The notes: generated by a model not told the origin, from the letters alone. 64,000 nt of DNA from Lachnospiraceae bacterium (GCA_022793195.1 JAAWCJ010000016.1:124001-188000), one strand, 5' to 3'. Shown: positions 47,087 through 56,186, numbered from the stretch's first letter. Made by a program: numbers and translations.

Positions 47087-48298
47087 ATGAAGAGGCAGAT
47101 ATGGATGGAATACCGGAAGCTGTGGAACAAGGTTTCCGCCGTGGCGGTCGTTTTCATGTGCGTCACGGCAATACTCCACGTTCTCGTGTATCTGAACCTG
47201 CAGTACCGGTCCATAGACAAAAATGGGAAAATTATGGAAGGCCTTGCGTCTTACCGGGCCCTTAAGGAGGCATCGGAGGATCTGGAGGGAGTCATGGACG
47301 GGGAGTATCTCCGGAAGCTGAAAGACAGTTACGACAACAGCTTTGAAAAGGAATATCTGGCTGAACACAGGGGATTTTTGGGGACAGCCGGCATGACGAA
47401 GTATGATGTCCCGAATTACTGTGTCAATTACGCTTATTTTGGGCCGTATATGACAAACGGAAATGATAAGGTGGGGCTGGATTACGAATTCCTGGAATCG
47501 GAGGAGAGCTTCTATAGGGCATATAAGGAAGCGGTCAAGGAGAGCCTGGCGGAGGACGGCCTGTATTCGGAGGAACAGCTGGTGGTCCTGAATGAAAAGG
47601 CGGACAACATGAGGACGCCTTTTACCACCGGATATGCCCAGGGACTGTTTAATCTCATGACCTGGTTTAACTGGGATTACAGCCTGGTGTTCTTTGTGCT
47701 GGCATTTGCGCTGGCCGGCCTGTTTTCAAAAGACAATACCGGAGGCGTTACGGAGCTTACGCTCTCCTCCAAATATGGAAGGGGCAGGAACCTGAACGCG
47801 AGATGGATTGCGGGAAATTTATTTTCGGCCAGCGTGTATCTAATCTACCTTGCCGTCCAGATTTTGGTAAACGGAGCCGTCGGCACCCTGGCCGGATGGA
47901 ATTTGTCTGCGCAGATGTTATGGTGTAGCTGCCTGTATGATATGACGCTGGGGGAGGGGCTTCTCATCATGTTCTTTGGCGGTCTTTTGGGCGCGCTTGT
48001 CATCGGGAATGTCGTCATGCTGTTCTCGGTCAGACTCAAAAACGGAAAGCTTGCCGCCGTCCTCGCCGTCATAGCGGTATTGTTGATCAGGAGGACGGGA
48101 AGTATGGAGGGTCTGTATGGCACCATAGAGGTGCTCAGCCCGATGCATTTCGGGAAAAGCAGCCTGATCTGGATGTACCGGTTTGTCGGGAATATGGCGG
48201 TTCCCTGTTTTGTTGTGGTTTCTGTCGTGGCCGTGTTTTATGTGGCAGTCCTCTACACCGGCGTGAGACTGTCTTACAAAAAATATCATGTCAATTAA
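47087..48298 (+). CDS. ABC transporter permease, first of pair
   Basis: 403 residues from ATG 47087 (GGAGG 8 bases upstream). One membrane helix near the N-terminus (VSAVAVVFMCVTAILHVLVYL), an extracellular segment of about 165 residues, then about five helices in the C-terminal half (YSLVFFVLAFALAGLFS, ASVYLIYLAVQILVNGAV, LLIMFFGGLLGALVIGNVV, LAAVLAVIAVLL, VPCFVVVSVVAVFYVAVLY). This is the ABC-2 permease type with a large outer loop. A second permease of similar design follows. Confidence 0.82.
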   Translation: MKRQIWMEYRKLWNKVSAVAVVFMCVTAILHVLVYLNLQYRSIDKNGKIMEGLASYRALKEASEDLEGVMDGEYLRKLKDSYDNSFEKEYLAEHRGFLGTAGMTKYDVPNYCVNYAYFGPYMTNGNDKVGLDYEFLESEESFYRAYKEAVKESLAEDGLYSEEQLVVLNEKADNMRTPFTTGYAQGLFNLMTWFNWDYSLVFFVLAFALAGLFSKDNTGGVTELTLSSKYGRGRNLNARWIAGNLFSASVYLIYLAVQILVNGAVGTLAGWNLSAQMLWCSCLYDMTLGEGLLIMFFGGLLGALVIGNVVMLFSVRLKNGKLAAVLAVIAVLLIRRTGSMEGLYGTIEVLSPMHFGKSSLIWMYRFVGNMAVPCFVVVSVVAVFYVAVLYTGVRLSYKKYHVN

Positions 48299-48311
48299 TG
48301 GAGATGCTGGA

Positions 48312-49475
48312 ATGAGGATTACATTATTAGAGTGTAAACGGATGACGGGCAGGATGGTTCTTCTGGGATTTCTGGCGTTTGTCCTTATTGCTTCCTTTTA
48401 CGACTGCCGTAGAAATCTGACCAGGTATTCTGTTGAACTGGGGATGAGGTGGAAGGAGCATCTGGCGGAGGCCCGAAAAGTTTCTGAAGGGCTTTATCTC
48501 GACAGGGAGTGTCTGGAAAACCTGCGGGAGGATGCAAACTGGTATGGCTGTCTGAACAGAGAAAATATCATGGAACTGGTGCGTAGCAACTACGAAGGAA
48601 AAACTTTGGAGGAATTGTCGGATGAGGAATTGGGGCGCTTTTTCCAGACAAGGATCCGGACAATCCATGAAAATCTCATGCAGGATGCAGAAAAGGGATA
48701 CACAGATGAGGAAATAGAAAATTTCATGGATAAAGCGGAAGCATTGCCTGTTTTATCCATGGGATATGCGGAAGGGTGGAAAGCGCTGGGAGAAACGATG
48801 GGGAAGTTTGTCTTTCTGCTTGTCATCGTCATATCGGCTCTGGTACTGCAGTTGTTTGGGCGTGACCCGTCGGTACAGATGGAGGAGATGGTGCGCTCCA
48901 GCAGATACGGAAAGCGGCAGCTTGACAGGGCCAGGGTCCGGGCGGCTTATTTGACGGCGACAGCTCTCTATGTGTGCGGCATGGCGGTCTATGCTGTCAT
49001 TGTCATGTGGCCCTTTGGATTTGACGGGGCGGGACAGCCCATCCAGAGCAATGTAAGGACATTTTACTCCCTCTGCAACCTGACCTATATACAGCAGTTT
49101 TTGTGGAATCTGTTTCTTGGGTATGTGGCACTGCTCTTCATGGTCAGCCTGGCGCTGGTTATCACGATCTTTTTAAAGGGTATTTTGGCCAGCGGGTCGG
49201 TCATAGCGATGTTTATGGTGATGCTTGTGATTTTTAACCAGATGGACCTTTACCCGGTAAACCACTGGTTCACGAATTTTATGCCTGCGAGAATGACGGA
49301 TTTCTGGCATTTTTATGTGGAAAATGAGTTATACAGAATTTATGGATTTCACATCTCCTGTATGAGCTTCAGCGTTACCGTGTCGTTACTTTTATCTGGA
49401 GGTCTTCTGGCGGCCGGGTTTACAGCGCTGCATATGTATAGAAAAAAGGGTATATCTTGTTTGCAGGCAGTTTAA
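48312..49475 (+). CDS. ABC transporter permease, second of pair
   Basis: 387 residues from ATG 48312. The first helix is MVLLGFLAFVLIASFYD, followed by an extracellular segment of about 130 residues and then about five helices (FVFLLVIVISALVLQLFG, TALYVCGMAVYAVIVMWPF, LGYVALLFMVSLALVITIFLKG, SVIAMFMVMLVIFN, VSLLLSGGLLAAGFTALHMY). It resembles the preceding permease in layout, so the pair probably forms a heterodimeric exporter with the ATPase. The substrate is unknown. Confidence 0.82.
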   Translation: MRITLLECKRMTGRMVLLGFLAFVLIASFYDCRRNLTRYSVELGMRWKEHLAEARKVSEGLYLDRECLENLREDANWYGCLNRENIMELVRSNYEGKTLEELSDEELGRFFQTRIRTIHENLMQDAEKGYTDEEIENFMDKAEALPVLSMGYAEGWKALGETMGKFVFLLVIVISALVLQLFGRDPSVQMEEMVRSSRYGKRQLDRARVRAAYLTATALYVCGMAVYAVIVMWPFGFDGAGQPIQSNVRTFYSLCNLTYIQQFLWNLFLGYVALLFMVSLALVITIFLKGILASGSVIAMFMVMLVIFNQMDLYPVNHWFTNFMPARMTDFWHFYVENELYRIYGFHISCMSFSVTVSLLLSGGLLAAGFTALHMYRKKGISCLQAV

Positions 49476-49487
49476 GTACAAAAAAGA

Positions 49488-49541
49488 GGGGTGTTGCTCA
49501 GCAGATTATTCATCTACTTTTGCAACATCCCTTATATTTCT
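49488..49541 (+). terminator. Terminator-like hairpin after the ABC operon
   Basis: GGGGTGTTGC and GCAACATCCC form a 10-bp stem with one G-U pair around about 24 bases, followed by TTATATTTCT. It separates the ABC operon from the convergent chromate-transporter genes. Confidence 0.6.
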
Positions 49542-49568
49542 GGAGATTCGCCCCTCACCCACAGTCCT

Positions 49569-50117
49569 TCAATAAAAAAGACAGCCGCAAACGGCGGCAA
49601 ATATGATCAGGGAAATGGGAGACAACTCCTTTTTCCTGAACTTTCGATACAGGAAGATGGCGGCGGCCAAAAGCAGAAAAATCGCACATGCCGCCAGGTC
49701 TATGGAAGAAGAGTTTATACATATTGAGAATGCCATATAGGTGCCAGTGGCAAGGATAACCCCCATCAAGCAGGGCTTGACCCCCTTCAGTACGGCCTGC
49801 ACATAAGTCCTTTTCAGGATATTCTGAAACAGAATTGTAATAATCAGTATGACGACAAAAGATGGAAAGACAACGCCGACAGTGGCCAGGACAGCCCCCA
49901 AACCCCCCGCTTGCCTGCTTCCTATATAAGTGGCCATATTCACCATAATGGGCCCGGGCGTAGATTCACTGAGGGCAACCAGATTGGCAAACATTTCTGC
50001 ATCTGCCCAGTTGTTTGCAATGACCACATCTTGAATGAGGGGAATAGCTCCATATGCGCCGCCGAAGGAGAACAGCCCTATTTTTAAAAAGGAAAGTAGT
50101 AATTCGATATATATCAT
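49569..50117 (-). CDS. Chromate transporter family protein, half-size (second of pair)
   Basis: 182 residues with about six helices. The N-terminus LSFLKIGLFSFGGAYGAIPL and ALSESTPGPIMVNMATYIG are the signatures of the CHR family. A single domain of about 180 residues is half of a full-size ChrA. The neighbouring gene (overlap of 4 bases) encodes the other half, the usual arrangement of short-chain CHR pairs. They may export chromate or another oxyanion; that is inferred from the family. Confidence 0.88.
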   Translation of the reverse strand: MIYIELLLSFLKIGLFSFGGAYGAIPLIQDVVIANNWADAEMFANLVALSESTPGPIMVNMATYIGSRQAGGLGAVLATVGVVFPSFVVILIITILFQNILKRTYVQAVLKGVKPCLMGVILATGTYMAFSICINSSSIDLAACAIFLLLAAAIFLYRKFRKKELSPISLIIFAAVCGCLFY

Positions 50118-50701
50118 TGTCCGCCCCTTCTATCTTTTGATTTTTTTGGGAACCCCAAAAGGGCGAACCCTGCAAGTCCGCTACACATAACAAAATATAT
50201 GGTAGAAATGTGGATACCGGCAATATTCAATGCCAAAACAAGGAAGAAAAAGAAAACAATAATCGGTATCTGGATTTTTTTGCAGGTAGATTTTAAAATA
50301 ATCTTTTTAATCATCTTTATGGCGGCCTGTATGATCAAAACAGCAACCGCTATCCGTACCCCCCGGAAAGCTTTTGAAATAATTGGAATTGTCAAAATAC
50401 TCTCAAAAAAATTTGAGATGACAAAAAGTAAAAGAAAAGACGGAAGCATCATTCCGGCTGTTGCCAAGACAGCGCCCCTCATGCCAGCGACTTTATATCC
50501 CGTATATGTTGCACAGTTTATCGCAATGGGCCCCGGAGTAGATTCCGCAATTACGGTGATATCCATAAGCTCGTCGGATGTCAGCCATTTTTTCTTTTCA
50601 ACACATTCGTGGTCGAGCAGAGCAATCATGGCATAGCCGCCGCCGAAAGTAAATGCCCCTATTCTGAAAAATGTTAAAAATAAATCGGTTATCCGTTTCA
50701 T
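50114..50701 (-). CDS. Chromate transporter family protein, half-size (first of pair)
   Basis: 195 residues from ATG 50701; an in-frame ATG at 50737 lies inside gltA's 3' end and is less likely. Signatures FRIGAFTFGGGYAMIALL and VIAESTPGPIAINCATYTG match the CHR family. It is the amino-terminal-like half, upstream of the partner, with a 4-base overlap. It follows gltA by 22 bases and is probably part of its transcript. Confidence 0.88.
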   Translation of the reverse strand: MKRITDLFLTFFRIGAFTFGGGYAMIALLDHECVEKKKWLTSDELMDITVIAESTPGPIAINCATYTGYKVAGMRGAVLATAGMMLPSFLLLFVISNFFESILTIPIISKAFRGVRIAVAVLIIQAAIKMIKKIILKSTCKKIQIPIIVFFFFLVLALNIAGIHISTIYFVMCSGLAGFALLGFPKKSKDRRGGQ

Positions 50702-50723
50702 TGGCGGCCATTCCCTCAAATGT

Positions 50724-52103
50724 TTATTCCCTGTCATCCAACCTGATATATTCCTTGTGGCGTCCCACGTATTTGTAGGCGGGACGGATGATTTTGCTGG
50801 AATTCACCAGTTCCTCGATGCGGTGGGCGCACCAGCCGGAAATCCTGGAGATGGCAAAAATGGGGGTGAACAGCTCATTGGGCAACCCCAGCATATTGTA
50901 GACAAAGCCGCTGTAGAAGTCCACGTTGGCACAGATGGCCTTGTGGAGGTTCTTCTGCTCAGAAAGCAGCTTGCAGGCAAGACGCTCTACATTTGTATAA
51001 AGCTTAAACTCATCAACGCGGTCTTTCTCCACCGAAAGGGCTTCTGCGTATTTTTTCAGGATCACGCATCTGGGGTCGGATTTTGTATAGACGGCATGCC
51101 CGATGCCGTAAATCAGGCCGCTCTGGTCAAATGCCTCCTTGCGCATAAGTTTCTGCAAATATTCGCTGATGGCGTCTTCATCGGACCAATCAGATATATG
51201 GCTTTTCAGGTCGGCAAACATGTTTTGGACTTTTAAATTGGCGCCGCCGTGCTTGAATCCCTTTAAGGATCCCAAAGAGGCGGTGACTGCCGAATAAGTG
51301 TCTGTCCCGGTGGAAGATACCACATGGGTGGTGAAGGAAGAATTGTTTCCGCCGCCGTGCTCCGCATGGATGACCAGGGCAACATCGAGAACACGCGCCT
51401 CCAGCTCCGTGTATTTTCCGTCGGGCCTAAGGAGCCTCAGGATATTTTCCGCAGTGGAAAGCTGGGGCTTGGGATTGCGGATCACAAGGCTTTCATCCAG
51501 ATGGTAATGACGGTAAGCCTGATAAGCATATACGGAAATCAAAGGGAACTGGGCAATTAAATGGAGCGACTGGCGCAGTACGTTGGGTATGGAAATATCA
51601 TCGGGATTTTTATCGTAAGTGTAAAGGGTCAGCACACTTTTTTGCAGGGAATTCATGATATCCCGGCTGGGCGCTTTCATGATAATATCCCGGACAAAGG
51701 TGTCGGGCAGGTTCCGGTAGTGGCCCATCAAATCCAGGAATTCATCCAGCTGCGCGCGGGAGGGAAGGGAACCGAAAAGGAGGAGGTAAGTAATCTCCTC
51801 AAATGCAAATTTCCGTCCGCGGACATCCTGAACCAGGTCTTTGACATTGTACCCCTGGTAATAAAGCCGCCCATCCACAGGCACTTTCTTTCCATTGACA
51901 GAGTCGAAGGCAATCACATCGGAAATTTCAGTGAGGCCGGTCAGGACACCTTTTCCGTTGGATTCACGTAACCCCCGTTTCACATCGTATTCTGTGTAGA
52001 GATTCAAATCTATGCGATTGGAATTTTTACAATATTCCACCAACTGATCCAGACGGGCATCAAAGGCAGAGTCGGCAGGGTTTGTTTTTTCAGTATCGAA
52101 CAT
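50724..52103 (-). CDS. gltA: Citrate synthase
   Basis: 459 residues. The catalytic region contains HAEHGGGNNSSFTTHVV and SLGSLKGFKHGGAN, and GIGHAVYTKSDPR is the second conserved active-site stretch, which follows the bacterial citrate synthase pattern. It condenses oxaloacetate and acetyl-CoA. GAAGGAGG lies just upstream of the start. Lachnospiraceae often have an incomplete Krebs cycle in which citrate synthase feeds glutamate synthesis; this is inference. Confidence 0.95.
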   Translation of the reverse strand: MFDTEKTNPADSAFDARLDQLVEYCKNSNRIDLNLYTEYDVKRGLRESNGKGVLTGLTEISDVIAFDSVNGKKVPVDGRLYYQGYNVKDLVQDVRGRKFAFEEITYLLLFGSLPSRAQLDEFLDLMGHYRNLPDTFVRDIIMKAPSRDIMNSLQKSVLTLYTYDKNPDDISIPNVLRQSLHLIAQFPLISVYAYQAYRHYHLDESLVIRNPKPQLSTAENILRLLRPDGKYTELEARVLDVALVIHAEHGGGNNSSFTTHVVSSTGTDTYSAVTASLGSLKGFKHGGANLKVQNMFADLKSHISDWSDEDAISEYLQKLMRKEAFDQSGLIYGIGHAVYTKSDPRCVILKKYAEALSVEKDRVDEFKLYTNVERLACKLLSEQKNLHKAICANVDFYSGFVYNMLGLPNELFTPIFAISRISGWCAHRIEELVNSSKIIRPAYKYVGRHKEYIRLDDRE

Positions 52104-52190
52104 AGAAAAAAACCTCCTTCATTGAAAATCATTATTTATACTTTATCAGGATTTTCAGAATAAGGCAATCCCTGTTGCTGTTTTTGGGCG

Positions 52191-52223
52191 TTTTTCTCTA
52201 ATTTATGATAAAATAGAGAAAAA
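52191..52223. repeat. Inverted repeat in the gltA / sigma-factor intergenic region
   Basis: TTTTTCTCTA (52191-52200) and TAGAGAAAAA (52214-52223) are perfect inverted copies separated by 13 bases. It lies between the divergent gltA and sigma-factor genes and could be an operator or a hairpin in either leader. Confidence 0.5.
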
Positions 52224-52262
52224 AATTAGGAATAAATCCTAGGGGAAATTTATTTTTTATGC

Positions 52263-52296
52263 AAGGAATGAGAATTTTTGTTGTCTATATAGATGA
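52263..52296 (+). promoter_or_regulatory. Candidate promoter of sigma module 1 (AAGGAA-N17-TATATA)
   Basis: AAGGAA at 52263-52268, 17 bases, TATATA at 52286-52291, then GATGA. The same pattern with the same spacing stands before the second sigma gene (54548-54581). It could be a self-recognised promoter; this is inference from two copies. Confidence 0.4.
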
Positions 52297-52329
52297 AAGG
52301 CCTTTACATAACAAAGGGGGAAGAGAAAA

Positions 52330-52890
52330 GTGAACGACAACAAAATTATTGCGTTGTATTGGGAGCGTTCCGAGTATGCGATCACTGCCACTGCGGAAAA
52401 ATATGGGAACTTCTGCCATACCATTTCTTATAATATTCTGCACAACCATGAAGATGCGGAGGAATGTGTGAACGACACGTACCTGGGGGCGTGGAAATCC
52501 ATACCGCCCCAGTATCCCGACAGGCTGTCCGCTTATCTGGGGAGAATTACACGCAACCTCTCTCTGAACCGGTTCAAACGGTACACGGCGGAAAAGCGCG
52601 GACTGGGACAGGCTGCGCTTGCTCTGTCGGAGCTGGAAGAATGTATCCCTTCTGCAAAAAGTGTGGAGGAAGAAGTGGAAGAGAAAACTTTGGTGAAAAT
52701 AATCGAAGACTTCCTTTACGCAGCGCCACCGCAAAAACGGAATATCTTTATCCGCCGCTACTGGTACATGGACCCTGTCAAAAAAATTGCGTCCATGTAC
52801 GGGATGAGTGAGAGCAAGATTACTTCCCTGCTTTTCCGCATGCGGAGAGAACTGAAAAAGTATCTTGAAGAGGAGGGCGTTACTCTATGA
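52330..52890 (+). CDS. Sigma-70 family RNA polymerase sigma factor, module 1
   Basis: 186 residues starting at GTG 52330 (GGGGGAAG upstream). Region 2 contains HEDAEECVNDTYLGAWKSIPP and the promoter -10 helix LSAYLGRITRNLSLNRFK; region 4 is an HTH (PVKKIASMYGMSESKITSLLFRMRREL). There is no region 1 or 3, so it is an ECF-like alternative sigma. It overlaps the following membrane protein by 4 bases. A paralogue with about the same length and N-terminus lies at 54602. Confidence 0.9.
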   Translation: MNDNKIIALYWERSEYAITATAEKYGNFCHTISYNILHNHEDAEECVNDTYLGAWKSIPPQYPDRLSAYLGRITRNLSLNRFKRYTAEKRGLGQAALALSELEECIPSAKSVEEEVEEKTLVKIIEDFLYAAPPQKRNIFIRRYWYMDPVKKIASMYGMSESKITSLLFRMRRELKKYLEEEGVTL

Positions 52891-54290
52891 AAAGTGAAAA
52901 ACTTTTGGATGCCATTGGAAAAATTGATGAAGAGCTGGTGGATGGCGCCGGCCGCAGCAGAGAGGCAAATATGGAAAATAAGAAGAAATACCGCTGGAAA
53001 ATGTGGGGGGCATTGGCGGCCTGCCTGGCGGCAGCCGTCATAATCGGAACCTACTTCCTTCTGAAAGAGACGTCTGGCGAAGGAGGGCCGGAAGGCAGCC
53101 AGGTAGCGGAGGAAAACGGGATGGGAGGAGATGGGTCTGGTAATCATGCGGCGCAAGTGGAAGGTACACAGGAAGCCACACAGGAAGAGAGCGGTTCAGG
53201 AAGCGCAGAGCCAGGTGAAAACGCACCGGAAAATTCCAAACCGGATCCTGAGACGCAGGACCTCCCGATGATTGCCATGGGAGATATCCTGAATGAAGGA
53301 ATGGGATTTGAGGGGTATCAGGTGCATGATATATCAGAGCTTGTAAACGCAAATCCCTGGAACGAAGAGGTGGAACTGGACACCCTTCCTGTCTACAAAA
53401 ATCCACGGATCTATGATGAACATTTTTTCGTCACCAATCCTGACACCGACGGGATGACAGCGCGGTTGTTGAATGTGGCCGAGAGCTTAGGGTTGGATAC
53501 GGGAAATCTGGAGATGGGGGATAATGCCCCGGATGCGGAAGCGGAGGCGCAGATCAGGGAAAAACTGTCCGATGAAGATGAAGAGTTTGTGGAGGCCTAT
53601 CTGAAACCTACGACAATCACGGCAAAACAAGGCGACATTGAACTGCAGGTAGATCAGAGGATGGTGGTGGACGTCGGTATTTATCCTGCCGTTTCCCTTC
53701 CGGATGAATACCATTTCACTTACGATTCTTCTTATGAAGAGATAGCGGCGGCGGCGGAGTATCTGAAAGGCCAGTATCGGGATTTCCTCCAGATGGCAGA
53801 ACCGCGGGCCAATATAGAGGGAGGAGATTATAGCTATAGCGGGAAGCGGATGCATTATAGACTGGAGTTTTTTGACGCATCCGGGAGCATTGAGGATCAG
53901 ATCATTAATTATAACTTCAATAAAACTATTTTTTGGTATGATGAAGAGGGGAAGCTGGGTGGTATCAGCGTTTACCGGCCGGATCTGTCGGAAAAGGCCG
54001 GAGATTATCCGGTCATTTCGGTGAAGGAGGCGAGGGAGCTTCTGCTCAATGGAAATTACATCACCACAGTGCCTTATGAGGTGTCCGATGAGAAATACAT
54101 CGCAAAGGTGGAGCTGGTGTACCGGGATGACACTTATTCCCAGTATCATATCCCTTACTACAAATTTTACCTGGAACTTCCCGAAGAAAAACGGGAGCAC
54201 GGGCTGAAAGATTACGGCGCGTATTACGTGCCGGCCATTGAAGGAAAGTATATCTCCGATATGCCGGCATGGGACGGAAGCTTCAACTGA
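52887..54290 (+). CDS. Membrane-anchored partner of sigma module 1 (probable anti-sigma or sensor)
   Basis: 467 residues, not recognised as a named family. A cytoplasmic N-terminus of about 37 residues (LLDAIGKIDEELVDGAG) precedes one membrane helix (about 38-57), then an extracellular Glu/Gly/Ser-rich linker (about 60-120) and a soluble domain to the end. The linked sigma factor and the inside-short/outside-long layout fit an anti-sigma factor. The N-terminal segment resembles that of the partner in module 2 (IxxAVSGISxxYIEEAG). Confidence 0.7.
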   Translation: MKSEKLLDAIGKIDEELVDGAGRSREANMENKKKYRWKMWGALAACLAAAVIIGTYFLLKETSGEGGPEGSQVAEENGMGGDGSGNHAAQVEGTQEATQEESGSGSAEPGENAPENSKPDPETQDLPMIAMGDILNEGMGFEGYQVHDISELVNANPWNEEVELDTLPVYKNPRIYDEHFFVTNPDTDGMTARLLNVAESLGLDTGNLEMGDNAPDAEAEAQIREKLSDEDEEFVEAYLKPTTITAKQGDIELQVDQRMVVDVGIYPAVSLPDEYHFTYDSSYEEIAAAAEYLKGQYRDFLQMAEPRANIEGGDYSYSGKRMHYRLEFFDASGSIEDQIINYNFNKTIFWYDEEGKLGGISVYRPDLSEKAGDYPVISVKEARELLLNGNYITTVPYEVSDEKYIAKVELVYRDDTYSQYHIPYYKFYLELPEEKREHGLKDYGAYYVPAIEGKYISDMPAWDGSFN

Positions 54291-54295
54291 AGGTA

Positions 54296-54541
54296 AAGGT
54301 GTTGCAAAATCCTGAAATTTATTATATGCCCGGCGCCGCCTCCTGTCTTTGCTTTCGTCCACGTTGATTTTTAGGTTTTGTTGCGCCGCTTATTGCCACC
54401 AGTCGCCGCTTCCATAAAAGCTGGTCAGCGGGACTGCTGCCACTATGCTCACAAAACCTGCAAAATCTGCCTATCGGACAAAAAGCAAAGACAGGAGGCG
54501 GTGCCGGGTAGGAATAAATTTCAGGATTTTTGCGACACCTT
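54296..54541 (+). ncRNA. Candidate structured RNA / palindromic element, copy A
   Basis: Arms 54296-54360 and 54476-54541 pair over about 60 positions with few mismatches. The core (54361-54475) contains nested stems: GATTTT/AAAATC, AGGTTTTGT (54373-54381)/ACAAAACCT (54451-54459) and CCGC+AGTC (401-409)/GCGG+GACT (428-435) with a bulged G, closing on the loop TTCCATAAAAGCTGGTCA (54410-54427). Copies B and C share the core but not the arms. It starts 5 bases after the partner gene's stop. Strand is set by the orientation shared with the upstream gene in all copies. Confidence 0.6.
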
Positions 54542-54547
54542 AAGCGT

Positions 54548-54581
54548 AAGGTTTCTTCCGGAATCCATAGTATATAGGTGA
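54548..54581 (+). promoter_or_regulatory. Candidate promoter of sigma module 2 (AAGGTT-N17-TATATA)
   Basis: AAGGTT at 54548-54553, 17 bases, TATATA at 54571-54576 and GGTGA. It matches the motif and spacing before sigma module 1 and lies 21 bases before the TTG start. Confidence 0.4.
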
Positions 54582-54601
54582 GGCGGAAAGGGGGGAAGTT
54601 T

Positions 54602-55159
54602 TTGGAAGATGAAGAGATTATAGAACTTTTTAATGCCCGCTCGGAACAGGCCATCGCAGAGCTTTCGGAAAAATACGGGCCATTTTGCAGGAAGATAGCA
54701 GGAAATATCCTGGGGAACAGCCGGGACGCCGAAGAATGTGTGAATGATGCCTATCTGGGAGTATGGAAAAGGATACCGCCGGAGAATCCCAAGCCCCTGT
54801 CCGCGTATCTTTTTAAGATTGTGCGGAACCTTTCGATTGCCAGGTATCATGCCAATACAGCGAAGAAGAGGAATAGTTTTTACGATGTGGCTCTGGAGGA
54901 GCTGGAGGGGTGCCTGGAATCTTCCGCGACGGTGGAGGAGGAAATTTCTGTCCGGGAACTGTCGCGATTGTTGGATTTATTCCTGAAAAGGGAGAGCAGG
55001 GAAAACAGAATCATGTTTGTGCGCCGTTACTGGTATTCGGATTCTGTCCTGGAGATTGCCGGGAAGTTTGGAATCAGCGAAAATAATGCCTCCGTACGGT
55101 TATCCAGGATTCGGAACAGGCTGAGAAAGTTTTTGCAGAAAGAAGGGTATATAATATGA
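54602..55159 (+). CDS. Sigma-70 family RNA polymerase sigma factor, module 2
   Basis: 185 residues from TTG 54602, chosen because AAAGGGGGG precedes it and the N-terminus then aligns with module 1 (xxDExIIxLxxxRSExAI); a GTG at 54578 adds eight basic residues. Region 2 has SRDAEECVNDAYLGVWKRIPP and LSAYLFKIVRNLSIARY; region 4 is SVLEIAGKFGISENNASVRLSRIRNRL. It is clearly paralogous to the sigma at 52330. The partner gene overlaps by 4 bases. Confidence 0.88.
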   Translation: MEDEEIIELFNARSEQAIAELSEKYGPFCRKIAGNILGNSRDAEECVNDAYLGVWKRIPPENPKPLSAYLFKIVRNLSIARYHANTAKKRNSFYDVALEELEGCLESSATVEEEISVRELSRLLDLFLKRESRENRIMFVRRYWYSDSVLEIAGKFGISENNASVRLSRIRNRLRKFLQKEGYII

Positions 55160-56184
55160 AGAGAGAGGACATATCCAAAGCGGTGAGCGGTATCAGCGCC
55201 CATTATATTGAGGAGGCGGGAAACGGTAACTATGCGGAAAAGAGAACCTTTCTCTTATTCCTCCGAAAACCGGTTTTTCTGACAGCCATGGCGGCATCAG
55301 CTCTTCTTTTTATCGCTATCTGGAGCATCCGCACCTTCTTTTTCTCTTCCGGTATGGTGGTGTATGCGTATACTTACGGGACAGAAGAAAAACTTACAAA
55401 GGCAGGAGCTGTGATTCATACGGGAACCATTGACGATGGGGGAGAGCAAAAAGGGCATCCCCTGATGTTTTATCTTTCAGGGAAGAACATTGAAAGTGTG
55501 CGGTTTTCCTGTAAAAACCAGAAACTTTCTTTTACGGACTGGACGGAAGAAAGGGAGGAATATGGTCTGGCCGGAAACTTTACAATCCCCTATGGGGAGG
55601 ATGAGGGGGAATATGATTATCTGACTGTGGATTGGGTGCCCGAAGGAACAATAAAAAGGCTTCATGAAGGCAGCGCCATCGCGGAACTTCCAGAAGATCT
55701 TAAGGAAGACCTGATTGTGATGGAAATTACATTCGCAGGCGGGAAAAAGGCCGTGAAGGCCATCCGTGTATCGCTCCTGGAGGATGGAACCTTCTTTGCC
55801 GCTTTTGATGATTATGAGATCAGTCCTTCCGATACCTTTGTAAACCACGCCGATGCCATGACGTTGCGGGAACGTTCCCAGGCAGAGCTTTCCCGGATGA
55901 AGACAGAGAAAGAAATGGCTTTAGAAACACTGGAAAACGGCACGGAAAAAAATCCTGCATTTGAGCCGGAAAAACAGGTGGATTTTGCGGCGCGAAAAGC
56001 GGCAGAAGAATATTATGGGGGAACAGTGTTTGAAGTGATCTCCATGGAGGTTTTGAAAAACGGGGAAGAAGAAATTGTTTTTTCAGTATGTGTGAGTAAA
56101 GACGGAGTCATACAGGAACCAAACAGGAGTATTGTCTTAGAGAAAAATGACGCGGGATGGGAAGTCGTCAACGAAGGATATTGA
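55156..56184 (+). CDS. Membrane-anchored partner of sigma module 2 (probable anti-sigma or sensor)
   Basis: 342 residues. A short cytoplasmic N-terminus (MKREDISKAVSGISAHYIEEAG) precedes a membrane helix (about 41-63) and an extracellular domain of about 280 residues with no recognised fold. Composition and layout match the partner of module 1, but the extracellular domains differ, which suggests two different signals. Stop codon is 2 bases before the left arm of palindromic copy B. Confidence 0.68.
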   Translation: MKREDISKAVSGISAHYIEEAGNGNYAEKRTFLLFLRKPVFLTAMAASALLFIAIWSIRTFFFSSGMVVYAYTYGTEEKLTKAGAVIHTGTIDDGGEQKGHPLMFYLSGKNIESVRFSCKNQKLSFTDWTEEREEYGLAGNFTIPYGEDEGEYDYLTVDWVPEGTIKRLHEGSAIAELPEDLKEDLIVMEITFAGGKKAVKAIRVSLLEDGTFFAAFDDYEISPSDTFVNHADAMTLRERSQAELSRMKTEKEMALETLENGTEKNPAFEPEKQVDFAARKAAEEYYGGTVFEVISMEVLKNGEEEIVFSVCVSKDGVIQEPNRSIVLEKNDAGWEVVNEGY

Positions 56185-56186
56185 AG

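Noticed and set aside
49491-49727. Short plus-strand frame after the ABC operon
   Set aside because: It lies in the terminator hairpin and then runs antisense to the chromate-transporter gene.
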